Origin: Clostridium ljungdahlii DSM 13528
GTDB lineage: Bacteria; Bacillota; Clostridia; Clostridiales; Clostridiaceae
NCBI RefSeq assembly: GCF_000143685.1
Contig: NC_014328.1
Location: 3,968,001-4,032,000, forward strand
DNA length: 64,000 bases
Reading direction: 5' to 3'
In this document: in pieces, positions 1-8,259 of the stretch
Numbering within the stretch: position 1 is the stretch's first letter
Layout: each line of letters starts with the position of its first letter
Made by a program: the position numbers and the translations under genes
Notes under the pieces: model-generated
The model's input: only the letters and a program-made list of their open reading frames with translations
Database searches by the model: none
Told to the model about the DNA's origin: nothing

Positions 1-111
1 TTTATAATTTAAGCCTTTAGCAGCAGCAAAGGCTTTTAATGAATCATAATGCCCTATTATATATTCTTTTTTTAGCTCATGCCAATTATGGCGTTTATAT
101 TTCTCAATCAT
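1..111 (-). CDS. N-terminus of a small phage protein, possibly terminase small subunit (partial)
   Basis: An open frame starts with ATG at 111, with AGGAGTG a few bases upstream, and runs off the left edge after 37 codons. The visible peptide has the pattern W-x2-LKKEY-x-(I/T)-G-x-Y-x-SLKAFAAAKGLNY. I associate this with the N-terminal HTH of phage DNA-packaging or replication-associated small proteins, where a short arm is followed by an SLK-(E/A)-F-A-x-AKG helix. The C-terminal part is missing, so the role is an inference. It would be the next gene downstream of the minor head protein on the same strand. Confidence 0.45.
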   Translation of the reverse strand, partial: MIEKYKRHNWHELKKEYIIGHYDSLKAFAAAKGLNYK

Positions 112-254
112 GACACTTCACTCCTAAAATTGTAACTGCATAAAAGCTATTAACAAAATCATCTTTTCTACACTTAAAAATTTATATATTGGACCTTAAT
201 CTATACTATATACAGCTCTATCATTGCCTAAAGATTAATTAAATCGGACTTATA

Positions 255-923
255 TTAATATATTTTCATAAATTCCGCTTTTTTCATAACTTGAATTTTT
301 CCATTATAATAAACACGCCTTGGGAATTTGATAAAATCTATATTAATTACTGATTCTGCATAGCACCTACATCCATCACATTCACCTGCATTATATTCTC
401 CTATAAAGGGTTCTCCAATTAATTTTTCTGGTGAAGGTGGTTCGTTAAAATTAACAACTATTCCTTCCATGTTTTTATGAGATTTTCGAGTTTTACTATC
501 CATACATGAGCGCCAAATATACCAATTAAGTCCTAAATCTTGGCTTCTATTTTGATTGAAACTTGCTGAACATATGCTACATATTGTAAATGTAATTTTC
601 TGCATATCTTTGTTTGATATATCGAAAAATTTATTTTGTATATCTTCACATATGCTTTCTGGTCGCCTACCTTTAAAATGTTCATTTATTACATGATATA
701 CGATATTTTGGGGAATATTCTCTGGGAAAAACTTCATTACCATATAATTATTTTTTACTTTTTTATATATCTTTTCATATAAAGAATAATCTAATTCTTT
801 TTTTATTTCTTTATACATTTCATTTCCTTTAGTAGCTTTTGCAGATGCTTCTCTCCATGTCTTTGGCTCAGGATTTGTTCTTGATGTATTTCTATTACCA
901 AATATCTTTTTAAATATACCCAT
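255..923 (-). CDS. Phage minor head / head morphogenesis protein (Mu gpF / SPP1 gp7 family), short form
   Basis: This 222-residue protein contains the conserved core of the phage Mu F / SPP1 gp7 minor head family. Residues about 135-195 show R-S-x-MDSKTRKSH, then GIVVNFNEPPSPEKLIGEP and a Cys pair in DGCRCYAESV, the typical D-x-R-x2-H ... N-x-PP ... G-E-x3-CRCY arrangement. In the family this protein sits inside the procapsid and helps head assembly or DNA entry. Family members are usually longer, so this is a short, perhaps trimmed, version. It stands apart from portal and terminase genes, downstream of a CWB2 surface protein. ATG start at 923 with AAGGA upstream. Confidence 0.75.
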   Translation of the reverse strand: MGIFKKIFGNRNTSRTNPEPKTWREASAKATKGNEMYKEIKKELDYSLYEKIYKKVKNNYMVMKFFPENIPQNIVYHVINEHFKGRRPESICEDIQNKFFDISNKDMQKITFTICSICSASFNQNRSQDLGLNWYIWRSCMDSKTRKSHKNMEGIVVNFNEPPSPEKLIGEPFIGEYNAGECDGCRCYAESVINIDFIKFPRRVYYNGKIQVMKKAEFMKIY

Positions 924-984
924 AAAATTAATCCTTCTTTCATTTTTATAAGTATATTCTCTAAAACATTTAACATATCCTGCA

Positions 985-1016
985 AAATAAAAAAGCCCTA
1001 GAAACTTTCTAAGGCT
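985..1016 (-). terminator. Rho-independent terminator after the CWB2 gene
   Basis: On the minus strand AGCCTTAG and CTAGGGCT form a stem around a short loop, followed by a T-run (985-993 on the plus strand is A-rich). It lies directly after the stop codon of the gene at 1024-2523. Confidence 0.85.
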
Positions 1017-1023
1017 AAATGTA

Positions 1024-2523
1024 TTAATTTATTGGTATATATTGATCTTGAGTATGTTTTATGATTTTTCCTGTTTTCACATTAACTAAATACTCATATA
1101 TCTCAGCATCATCATCGTAATCTTCGATTATAACATAATAATTATCACCATTATACATAGTTGTTCTTTCAGATTCTACGTAAGGAAGGTCCAGAGTATA
1201 ACCTACATCTAGTTTCACTTTTGATTTAACTAATTCTAATGCTTGATTAATAGTCAAAGCGCTATTTAATGGTGTGCTTGTATTATCACCTATACTTGTA
1301 ATATCTAATGGACTTATTTCATTAGTAGAGTTATCTATTTTATAAGTATCTCCCGTTTCTTTATCCACTAGGAAATCATATTGGTAATAATCTGTTGTCC
1401 ATGTACTAGAAGTTTTATTGTAATCATATAATGCTATTCTATAATAATTACTTCCATCGTAACTGTAAGAACCTACATTTCCAAATCTTAAATTAGAGTT
1501 AAGCTTTATCTTGGATTCTATTGTATTTAAAGCATTTGTTTCATTTACTATACCGTTTAAAACATCATCACTTATAGATTCTTGTAGTCCCAAAGCGAAT
1601 ATATTCTTTGTGCCTTTATTCCCTAATATGTTTTCTATATATCTATTATTTGTATCACCAACTAAAAATATAGGATTACAATTTAAAGCTGCAAAAGCAG
1701 AACCACTAAGAGCGTCAGGAAAATTTTCACCAGATGCTAATATGGCTGTACTAAAATCAATATCATTAACAAAAGCATTTATAACATTTAAATTTCTAGT
1801 ATATTTATTGTCACCAGTTATTCTCTGCACATTTGAGAACTTAGATGCTACATTATCACTAATTATATCCGTCCCACCTATAATATAAGTTTTTGGAATT
1901 GTATTATTAGCTATAAATTTCTTTTGTATAGAAGTTAAAGCATCCCTTTGCGATAATATTATAGGCATTTGCATTTTCCCAGCTATTGGGGCTATTGAAA
2001 GAGCATCGGAATAATCATCACCTGTAGCAATAACCACCCCATTTTGAGTGCCAATTTTATTAGCTATGGCAATAGAAGTCGCATATCTGTTTTCTCCTGC
2101 CAATCTTTCTGTATTTATTCCCATATTTTTAATTTTATCTTCCACACCGTTGCTTATAACGCCAGTTCCACCAACTATAAATGCTGTTTTTACACCTAGT
2201 CTTTTTAACTCATTTACTGTACTAGGATATAAATCACTAAGGCTAGGGTCTATAGCAATATTACATGTTAAAATTATTGGAGCATTATATTTTTTAGCTA
2301 ATGTGGTTGCACCTAAAGCATCTGCAAAACTGTCCCAACTAACTATAATTGCGTAATCACTAGATGATTGCCACCCTTGTTCTACAATCTTTTCATTTGT
2401 TTCAAATCTATCTTGTCCTCCTAGTCTAGTAACCTGTAATCCATCTGCTTTCACTCCATATGTAAATAATAAAGTAAAGCATAAAGTAAAACTAAAAACC
2501 ATTCCTAAAATTTTCCTATTCAT
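1024..2523 (-). CDS. Secreted cell-wall-binding protein: three CWB2 repeats plus PepSY-like C-terminus
   Basis: A 499-residue exported protein. Residues 1-26 are a signal peptide (K-R near the start, hydrophobic core, cut near VKA-DG). Residues about 30-335 hold three CWB2 (putative cell wall binding repeat 2) modules, each with an R-(L/I)-x-G-x-(D/N)-(R/K)-(F/Y) opening and a late IVGGT / IIGGT / FALG strand. These modules are known to bind secondary cell wall polymers non-covalently in clostridia. Residues about 340-499 form two beta-rich units with Y-x-(Y/F)-(L/V)-V-(D/N)-x-(K)-TG signatures resembling PepSY repeats. It has its own terminator and sits inside the prophage between lysin and head genes, so it is likely cargo that alters the host surface rather than a virion part. 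Confidence 0.88.
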   Translation of the reverse strand: MNRKILGMVFSFTLCFTLLFTYGVKADGLQVTRLGGQDRFETNEKIVEQGWQSSSDYAIIVSWDSFADALGATTLAKKYNAPIILTCNIAIDPSLSDLYPSTVNELKRLGVKTAFIVGGTGVISNGVEDKIKNMGINTERLAGENRYATSIAIANKIGTQNGVVIATGDDYSDALSIAPIAGKMQMPIILSQRDALTSIQKKFIANNTIPKTYIIGGTDIISDNVASKFSNVQRITGDNKYTRNLNVINAFVNDIDFSTAILASGENFPDALSGSAFAALNCNPIFLVGDTNNRYIENILGNKGTKNIFALGLQESISDDVLNGIVNETNALNTIESKIKLNSNLRFGNVGSYSYDGSNYYRIALYDYNKTSSTWTTDYYQYDFLVDKETGDTYKIDNSTNEISPLDITSIGDNTSTPLNSALTINQALELVKSKVKLDVGYTLDLPYVESERTTMYNGDNYYVIIEDYDDDAEIYEYLVNVKTGKIIKHTQDQYIPIN

Positions 2524-2843
2524 ATATATTCCCCCTTCTTATATAAATAATATAATAAAAAGAGGTCAAATAAAACCAAGGGTTTATATCTACTTCATTT
2601 ATTTTTACACTTTTAGAGACTATATTTAATTCATTTTCTAAGATATTTTTGGATTCAATATACTACTTTTTAGCTCTAAGCATATATACAATTATATCTA
2701 ATAATAAATATGCTTGTACAGTTTTTATTCATTAGTCAATTTTTATAATAATTTTTCTTATTACTGATTGTACTATAACTGTTTACTCTGTAAGTTAATA
2801 ATAATTAATTTGTTTTACGCAAAGCTAATTTAGTTTGCCTTTA
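2524..2843. other. 320-bp AT-rich gap with a weak promoter-like site
   Basis: No ORF or RNA gene is visible. On the minus strand TTGACC (2564-2569) and TTATAT (2541-2546) are 17 bp apart and precede the CWB2 gene. The implied start would fall in the AAGGGGG ribosome site at 2531-2537, so the promoter reading is uncertain. The rest is A/T-rich with no clear hairpin. Confidence 0.35.
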
Positions 2844-4805
2844 CTAAATTGCAGTTATAGGTATTATGCCTCCCAACTGATCTATCGCAGTAAAAGACGT
2901 ATACCACTCGTCACCTCTCGTATCTCCTGACATGGTAACCTTTAGTACCCTAAAAATTCCATCCTTGTCCAGCGACCTATACACAGGTGTTTGCGTAGTA
3001 TTTGAATCTGTGGTATTTGTTCCACTAGCGCTAGGGGGATTACCATTATCAGCATCCATTAATTCCTTAGGTCTACCCCAAGAAGTCATATAAGGTGATG
3101 TTATGTTATTATCATGTCGTATTTGTTCTGGTATAGGCCTGTTTGCTGTATGTGCCGCATAGTTTCCACCATTACCATCGTATATTTCAACATGTTCTGA
3201 CCCCCCAGAACCTTCAAATAATAAATCCCCTGGCTTTCCTTCGTTTTTCAATCTATTCATATCACTTGAAATAAGCCCTCCATTTGCACATTTGGAATAT
3301 TGACTTGATGATGGTGCTGACATTGTTATTCCTGCTGCTGCATAACAAGTTTCTGCAAATATAGAGCAATCATACATTTCTTGTCCTTGTGAATTTGTTC
3401 CTCTACCTCCTAGAACGTAAACAGCTTTACCCTCTTGATGTTTTTGAACTATTTCTTTTGCTTTATCTATAATCTTTTGCCTAGTTGAATTTGTACTACT
3501 ACCTCCCATAGTTGGTACTGTACTATTCCCTGTTATGCTTATTTTCTTTGCTCTTATTAAACTATTATCTATATGAATAAGTGAATTTACTTTAATCTGT
3601 GGATTTAATAAGCATTGCCCTGTAATCCCATAATCACTTTGCTCTGGTGTCCCTATTAACCCACTAGAAGGGCTTAACTCAAATATTTCACCTTTTGGCA
3701 TTTCATCAAGTTTCACTAAATTTACTTTTCCATCTTCTGTGTAATATTTGCATCCATTACTTTCTGCAATTTGATTTAAATAGTCAGAAGATTTTCCAAA
3801 GAAAACTTTTCCTCTTGTGAGTTTAGGAGAATTATTTAAAGACTCTGATATGCTTCCTAAACTAACAGGGTATTGTGCTTTATTAACTATATGATCGACT
3901 ATAGACCTCGCTGTTTGACCCCTTGCTATAGAATAATTAGCTATATCAAAATTTACAGCTCTATCCGAATCTAAAGCTATTATTGTTAATCTATATGTAG
4001 CAGAGTCCTCTTTATCCCTTATAGTTTGTAATATATCTCCATCAAATATCGTTCCGTATTGGCTACCTTCATACCCCGCTTCAACTGTAACCCTTGTACC
4101 GTATAATTCAATGTTATTTTCTGTTTGAGAATTTAGATTATATATGGTTATTTCACTTGTGTTAGGCTCCATTAATATAGTTTTTACAATACTGAATGTG
4201 CATCTTAATTGAGATACATCAAAACCATTCCCTTTTTCATCACTTACAGTTATTCTATATCTTCTACCATAAAGTATCTGTCCTTCTTTTTGGCTATTTG
4301 CAACTACTTGATAATTTGTAGAAGGTATTGAAATAGATTGCTGGGAGTCTGCACTTGGTGTACCTGCGGTTCCTGTAAATTGATTATAATATTTTTGTGC
4401 ATATTCTTGCCTTGTACTTAATCGTGGTACTCCTGGTCTTTCAAAACAAAAGCACATTGCTGCAGTTAAATCATTTATGCTTCCGTTACCAGACATGAAA
4501 TTATCATGTGATAAGTAACCACTTACGTTTGTCCATTGGGATTCTGCCCCGGTGTTTCCGGTGTCTCCAGTTAATTCAGCCCACAAAAAATTAAGCTGGT
4601 GTGTTAAATCAGTTCCATATGCTTCAAGCTGTGTCCTACGTTCAAAACTCCATTGAATTAATCCAAAACCATCCCCACTTCCTGATTCAATTTCGCTAGG
4701 GTTAAAACTACTTTCACCATAGATATTTCCCATTACAGCTGCGGTACTTTTTTCAGAAAAATTTTTACTTCTTAAAAATCTCCAAACATCTTCTTCTATA
4801 CTCAT
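2844..4805 (-). CDS. Phage tail lysin/hub fusion: tail lysozyme + baseplate-hub region + NlpC/P60-like hydrolase
   Basis: A 653-residue composite protein. Residues 1-145 match the phage tail lysozyme fold: a helical start, E31 in GNIYGESSFNP as the likely catalytic Glu, and GFGLIQW. Residues about 180-425 are beta-rich and look like a baseplate hub / late control protein of the gp27 or XkdQ type (ITIYNLNSQTENNI, FDGDILQTI, DSDRAVN). Residues about 440-585 form an NlpC/P60-like cysteine hydrolase with C480 in YDCSIFAETCY and H538 in SEHVEIYDG. The tail (about 605-653) returns to hub-like sequence, so the hydrolase appears inserted in the hub. Such proteins puncture and digest the cell wall during DNA injection. 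Start ATG at 4805 behind AGGGGTGAT; the 52-codon gene upstream ends 12 bp away. Confidence 0.82.
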   Translation of the reverse strand: MSIEEDVWRFLRSKNFSEKSTAAVMGNIYGESSFNPSEIESGSGDGFGLIQWSFERRTQLEAYGTDLTHQLNFLWAELTGDTGNTGAESQWTNVSGYLSHDNFMSGNGSINDLTAAMCFCFERPGVPRLSTRQEYAQKYYNQFTGTAGTPSADSQQSISIPSTNYQVVANSQKEGQILYGRRYRITVSDEKGNGFDVSQLRCTFSIVKTILMEPNTSEITIYNLNSQTENNIELYGTRVTVEAGYEGSQYGTIFDGDILQTIRDKEDSATYRLTIIALDSDRAVNFDIANYSIARGQTARSIVDHIVNKAQYPVSLGSISESLNNSPKLTRGKVFFGKSSDYLNQIAESNGCKYYTEDGKVNLVKLDEMPKGEIFELSPSSGLIGTPEQSDYGITGQCLLNPQIKVNSLIHIDNSLIRAKKISITGNSTVPTMGGSSTNSTRQKIIDKAKEIVQKHQEGKAVYVLGGRGTNSQGQEMYDCSIFAETCYAAAGITMSAPSSSQYSKCANGGLISSDMNRLKNEGKPGDLLFEGSGGSEHVEIYDGNGGNYAAHTANRPIPEQIRHDNNITSPYMTSWGRPKELMDADNGNPPSASGTNTTDSNTTQTPVYRSLDKDGIFRVLKVTMSGDTRGDEWYTSFTAIDQLGGIIPITAI

Positions 4806-4817
4806 TTAATCACCCCT

Positions 4818-4976
4818 TTACTTTTTAGTTATAAATTCAGCGGTCAATTCATCTCTAAACTCTGATGTGAACTGTTTTTCCAAGCCTCTTAAATAGATTG
4901 TCTGCATCTGGAAGTCTTTTTTTAATTCCGTTACTTTTACATCTAAAGTTTGAATTTTTTTATCTTTTTCACCCAT
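4818..4976 (-). CDS. Small coiled-coil phage protein (52 aa)
   Basis: ATG at 4976 follows AAAGGAAG at good spacing. The product is 52 residues, charged, with a heptad-like stretch (IQTLDVKVTELKKDF) and no membrane segment. It ends 12 bp before the tail lysin start, and the gap holds that gene's ribosome site, so the two are co-transcribed. I do not recognise a family. The position and coiled-coil character would suit a tail-associated chaperone or a lysis-module accessory protein, but that is only inferred. Confidence 0.65.
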   Translation of the reverse strand: MGEKDKKIQTLDVKVTELKKDFQMQTIYLRGLEKQFTSEFRDELTAEFITKK

Positions 4977-4997
4977 ATTATACGCTTCCTTTACCTT

Positions 4998-5618
4998 TTA
5001 TTTTAAATATTTATGATTTATCATATTAGGGTCTATAGTTTTTAAAAAATCTTTAATAAGGTCATTTAATACGTCACTAGGAGTTATATCATTTAAAATG
5101 CAATAAATTTGGAGCGACTTAAAATCTGCTATATTAAGATTTAAACTGTATTTTCTTCTACCGGGCTTTGAAGGCCTTCCTATTTTTTTTATTATATTAT
5201 TATCTACTGGTTTTATATTGCTCTTATCAGTATCATATGGTGATCCATCTTTAGTCATTTTAATTTTTTTGCTAACCTCTTTGTAGTTCGCTAATTTATC
5301 TATATTATCTGTTAGTATATTACCTACTGTTTCCATTGATTGTTTATTACCTAAACATGTATCCTGGCAATCACCATTGTCCGTATGTTGTTGTGAAATT
5401 TCTTCATTATCTTTCACATTGTTTTTATCTAAATTTTTATAATATATAAATTTATCTCCTGAGCGTACCCATCCATGTTTCTTTAAGATTCCAGATTGAG
5501 ATGTACTAATATTAAGCTCTTTACAAACTTTATTATAAGAGCCTACCTCTTTAATCCTTACATTAAAATACCTTACTCTGTCCTCAATACTCAATTTTAA
5601 AAATTCTTCTTTCTTCAC
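4998..5618 (-). CDS. Putative DNA-binding protein with N-terminal HTH and C-terminal ribbon-helix-helix
   Basis: A 206-residue protein starting at GTG 5618 behind GGAG. Residues about 15-50 look like an HTH (YNKVCKELNISTSQSGILKKHGW). The middle (60-140) is polar and low complexity. Residues about 145-200 begin with GRPSKPGRRK, an AT-hook-like basic patch, and continue as an RHH fold (KYSLNLNIADFKSLQIYCIL, then ITPSDVLNDLIKDFL). RHH proteins bind tandem or palindromic operators as dimers. Two TACTTTT repeats lie just upstream (about 5636-5656), and the palindrome at 5706-5743 is 90 bp upstream. Both could be its targets. Role unknown: regulator or segregation factor. Confidence 0.6.
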   Translation of the reverse strand: MKKEEFLKLSIEDRVRYFNVRIKEVGSYNKVCKELNISTSQSGILKKHGWVRSGDKFIYYKNLDKNNVKDNEEISQQHTDNGDCQDTCLGNKQSMETVGNILTDNIDKLANYKEVSKKIKMTKDGSPYDTDKSNIKPVDNNIIKKIGRPSKPGRRKYSLNLNIADFKSLQIYCILNDITPSDVLNDLIKDFLKTIDPNMINHKYLK

Positions 5619-5705
5619 ACCATCATCTCCAGATTATACTTTTGTACTTTTATACTATTATATTATAATACATTTTAGAATAAATTATTTATTCCTTTTA
5701 TATTA

Positions 5706-5743
5706 TTATAACTTCGCTAAATAGTGTTTTAACGAAGTTATAA
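5706..5743. repeat. loxP-like palindrome: 13-bp arms around an 8-bp spacer
   Basis: The arms are ATAACTTCGCTAA (5708-5720) and TTAACGAAGTTAT (5729-5741), separated by ATAGTGTT (5721-5728). They are inverted repeats with one mismatch and the pairing extends two bases further out. The 13-8-13 layout equals that of the P1 loxP site, and the outer nine bases of each arm are identical to loxP (ATAACTTCG). There is no T-run on either side, so it is a poor terminator. It lies in a non-coding gap of the prophage. Confidence 0.7.
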
Positions 5744-5787
5744 AAAGTCACTCAATCATAGTCATATCAATGCTTTCAAGGTATTTT

Positions 5788-6192
5788 CTACTTGATAACT
5801 TTCATGTTACGGAACTTCTCAAGCTCCTGTGCAAGTTCATTCTCATTTACAGTTTTGTTTGTTTCGTCTGTTTCATCATCATCTATAGCCGTTGGTACAC
5901 CTAGTGTTCTGTCTATTAAATACTTATTAGCAGAAAACTTTACTCTTTGATCTGTACTTTCCTTTGCTATCTTCTTTACTTCATCAATATAAGTGTTTAC
6001 ATCCTTTAATATATAAGCATTGCCTTGGTTCTTGATGTCCTGCGTTCGCCTGTTCAGCTCAGCCTTAACCTCATCACTATCTTTCCATGTATAAATTGAG
6101 GTTCTGCTTACTCCAATCTTCTTAGCAATATCAGTAATCCTATAACCTTCTATAAGCATTGTAATCATCTTCTCTTGATCTTTAGTAAGCAA
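5788..6192 (-). CDS. HTH protein of the phBC6A51 / small-terminase-like type
   Basis: A 134-residue protein with TTG start at 6192 behind AAGGAGGG. Residues about 3-45 form a transposase-style HTH: a helix with MITMLIEGYRITDIAKKIGV followed by SRTSIYTWK. The rest is helical (EVKKIAKESTDQRVKFSANKYLIDRTLG) and ends in an acidic, TDET-rich tail. This architecture is seen in phBC6A51-type phage proteins and small terminase subunits. Its place just after the ArpU-like regulator, where small terminase often sits, supports that reading, but no large subunit follows. Function therefore remains tentative. Confidence 0.6.
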   Translation of the reverse strand: MLTKDQEKMITMLIEGYRITDIAKKIGVSRTSIYTWKDSDEVKAELNRRTQDIKNQGNAYILKDVNTYIDEVKKIAKESTDQRVKFSANKYLIDRTLGVPTAIDDDETDETNKTVNENELAQELEKFRNMKVIK

Positions 6193-6223
6193 CTCTATCC
6201 CTCCTTTACACTTAACATAAATA

Positions 6224-6251
6224 AGACACTCAGAACTTAATCTAAGTGTCT
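6224..6251 (-). terminator. Hairpin between ArpU-like and HTH genes
   Basis: AGACACT (6224-6230) and AGTGTCT (6245-6251) pair, with four more partial inner pairs. The downstream T-run is stronger on the plus strand (CTTTGTTTTT) than on the minus strand (TTATTTAT). It may attenuate the minus-strand transcript or stop antisense transcription. Confidence 0.5.
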
Positions 6252-6324
6252 CTTTGTTTTTATAATTTTACTTAATAACATTATAACATGTAAGAATTAT
6301 CATTAAAATATCATCTTTTTATCA

Positions 6325-6840
6325 TCAATTTATCATATCCAACTTTAGGCCATCTATACCAAACAACTGGATACTAAGTTCATCTGTCATTTCCCTTATC
6401 CATCTTCTAGCTGTAACAACCCCACAACTTAATCTCTCAGCTACTTCCTCGTATGTTTTTTCTTTTAAATAAAACAATTCTAATGCTCTATATTTCTCAG
6501 GTGAACACATTTTATGTTGCTTTTTCTTTAATACCTCCATAGCCATATCTATGTGGGCAATCATTATTAATGTTTTACTCTTACTCTTTTTAATAGACAA
6601 TATATATAATTCATCCCTGTCTAAATCATCTATATCCTCCAAATCCTGTTCCAACTTATTTACATCATCTATGGCATTATTTACATGACTTACAAGATCA
6701 TTATAATGTTCTAAAAGCAATTTAGTATTATGAAATACATTTTTTCTTTTTTCTTCTTTTTTTTCTTGATCGAATTCCTTTATAGCCTCTTTTGCTGCTC
6801 TTTTTATAGTTTCATCTATACTTACTGTATTATGCTTCAT
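6325..6840 (-). CDS. ArpU/sigma-70-region-4-like phage late regulator
   Basis: A 171-residue protein with a charged, helical N-terminus (IKRAAKEAIKEFDQEKKEEKRK) and a long middle helix pair. The C-terminal region resembles sigma region 4: PEKYRALELFYLKEKTYEEV, then AERLSCGVVTARRWIREM. This is typical of ArpU / RinA-type activators that switch on packaging and structural genes at the end of the early region. The gene begins 3 bp after the helicase stop, so it ends the early operon. A hairpin follows it. Confidence 0.72.
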   Translation of the reverse strand: MKHNTVSIDETIKRAAKEAIKEFDQEKKEEKRKNVFHNTKLLLEHYNDLVSHVNNAIDDVNKLEQDLEDIDDLDRDELYILSIKKSKSKTLIMIAHIDMAMEVLKKKQHKMCSPEKYRALELFYLKEKTYEEVAERLSCGVVTARRWIREMTDELSIQLFGIDGLKLDMIN

Positions 6841-6843
6841 TGC

Positions 6844-8230
6844 TTATATCGCCTCACTTTTATATTTTTCTAATCTTGCTTTTACTGCTTCTAAAAGTAT
6901 ATTTTGATTTACTTTCTTATTTCCTAAGGATTTCATAACATCTTCATCAACAGTACCTTTTGCTATTATATGATTTATAACAACAGTTTCCTTCTGCCCT
7001 TGTCTGTGTAATCTTGCATTTGCCTGTTGATATAACTCCAAGCTCCATGTAAGTCCAAACCAAACAATAATATTTCCTCCATATTGAAGGTTCAAGCCAT
7101 GACCCGCACTTGCTGGATGTATTAAAAGTATTGGTATCTCTCCTTTATTCCATCTTTTAATATCTGCTGAATCCTTTAAACCTACGGCTTTTAATTTCTT
7201 AGAACTTAAGAAATTAATTATTCTATCAAAATCATGTTTAAAGCTATAAAATACTAAAACTGGTTTTCCGTTAGCTGCTTCTATAATTTCAAATAATGCT
7301 TTTAATTTTTCATCATGAATTTTAACAACTTTCTTATCCTCTGAATAAATAGCTCCATTAGACATCTGCAATAATTTGTTCGTAAGTACTGCTGCATTTG
7401 CTGCTGTTATATCTTCTTTTCCAAGTTCCAACACAAGATCCTTTTCTAACTCTTTATATTTATCTTTTGCTTTTTCAGGTAAGTTAATTTCTACGATATT
7501 ATCTATTCTTTCAGGTAGATCTAAATAATCCTTTGCTTTCATAGAAACACAAATATCACTTATTTTATTTTCAATAGCTTCTCCTGCACCTTCTTTTAAA
7601 TTCCAGTTATAAACTACAAATTGATTTCTATTACCCGGGGTAAAATATTGTTCTCTATAGCTGCCTATTGTTTTTCCTAACCTTTTGCCACCATCAAGTA
7701 GATAAACTTGTGGCCATAAATCAATTAAGCTGTTAGGTGCTGGCGTTCCTGTAAGTCCAACTATTCTTTTAAAATAGAGTCTTACTTTTTTTAAGGACCT
7801 AAATCTCTTTGCCTTAGAACTTTTAAAAGAACTTAATTCATCTATGACACACATATCAAATGGCCATCTATTAAAACAATATTTAACCAACCAATCAACA
7901 TTTTCTCTATTAGTTACATAAATATCTGCATCAGCCATTAAAGCCCTTTCTCTGTTACTTTTAGTTCCTATAATCTTTGATATTTTTAAATGTTTTAGAT
8001 GATCCCATTTTTCAACTTCAGTACTCCAGGTATCTTCTGCCACTCTTAAAGGTGCTATGACTAAAACTCTATAAACTTCACCTAAAAATAATAATTCATC
8101 TACTGCTGTTAATGTACTAACAGTTTTACCATACTCAACCCATACCCATGTCAAGAAATAGGCCAGAAGCTTCATGATCTATAATGTGATTTATAGCATA
8201 TTTCTGATATTCATAAGGTATAAATTTCAT
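6844..8230 (-). pseudogene. SNF2-family phage helicase, frameshifted in the Walker A motif
   Basis: Reading from ATG 8230 gives 31 codons (MKFIPYEYQKYAIN ... GLFLDMGMG) and then TGA at 8135-8137. The rest of the helicase continues in another frame from EYGKTVSTLT, open from 8175 to 6844. The expected DMG-x-GKT nucleotide-binding loop is interrupted by about 10 extra bases, with GTATGG occurring twice at the break. The downstream part keeps VIDELSSFKS (motif II), GLTGTPAPNSLIDLW (motif III) and HPASAGHGLNLQ ... QQANARLHRQGQ (motifs V and VI). Such SNF2 proteins are common beside VRR-NUC genes in Firmicute phages. An internal ATG at 8175 could make a 443-residue product without an intact P-loop. 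Confidence 0.82.
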
Positions 8231-8259
8231 AGTATCACCTTCCCTCTTTCTCCAATTTT

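Noticed and set aside
803..985. 60-codon minus-strand frame overlapping the start of the minor head gene
   Set aside because: It overlaps the real gene in another frame, has no ribosome site and ends in the shadow of its N-terminus.
5706..5743. Rho-independent terminator at the loxP-like palindrome
   Set aside because: The stem is AT-rich, the loop is long and no T-run follows on either strand.
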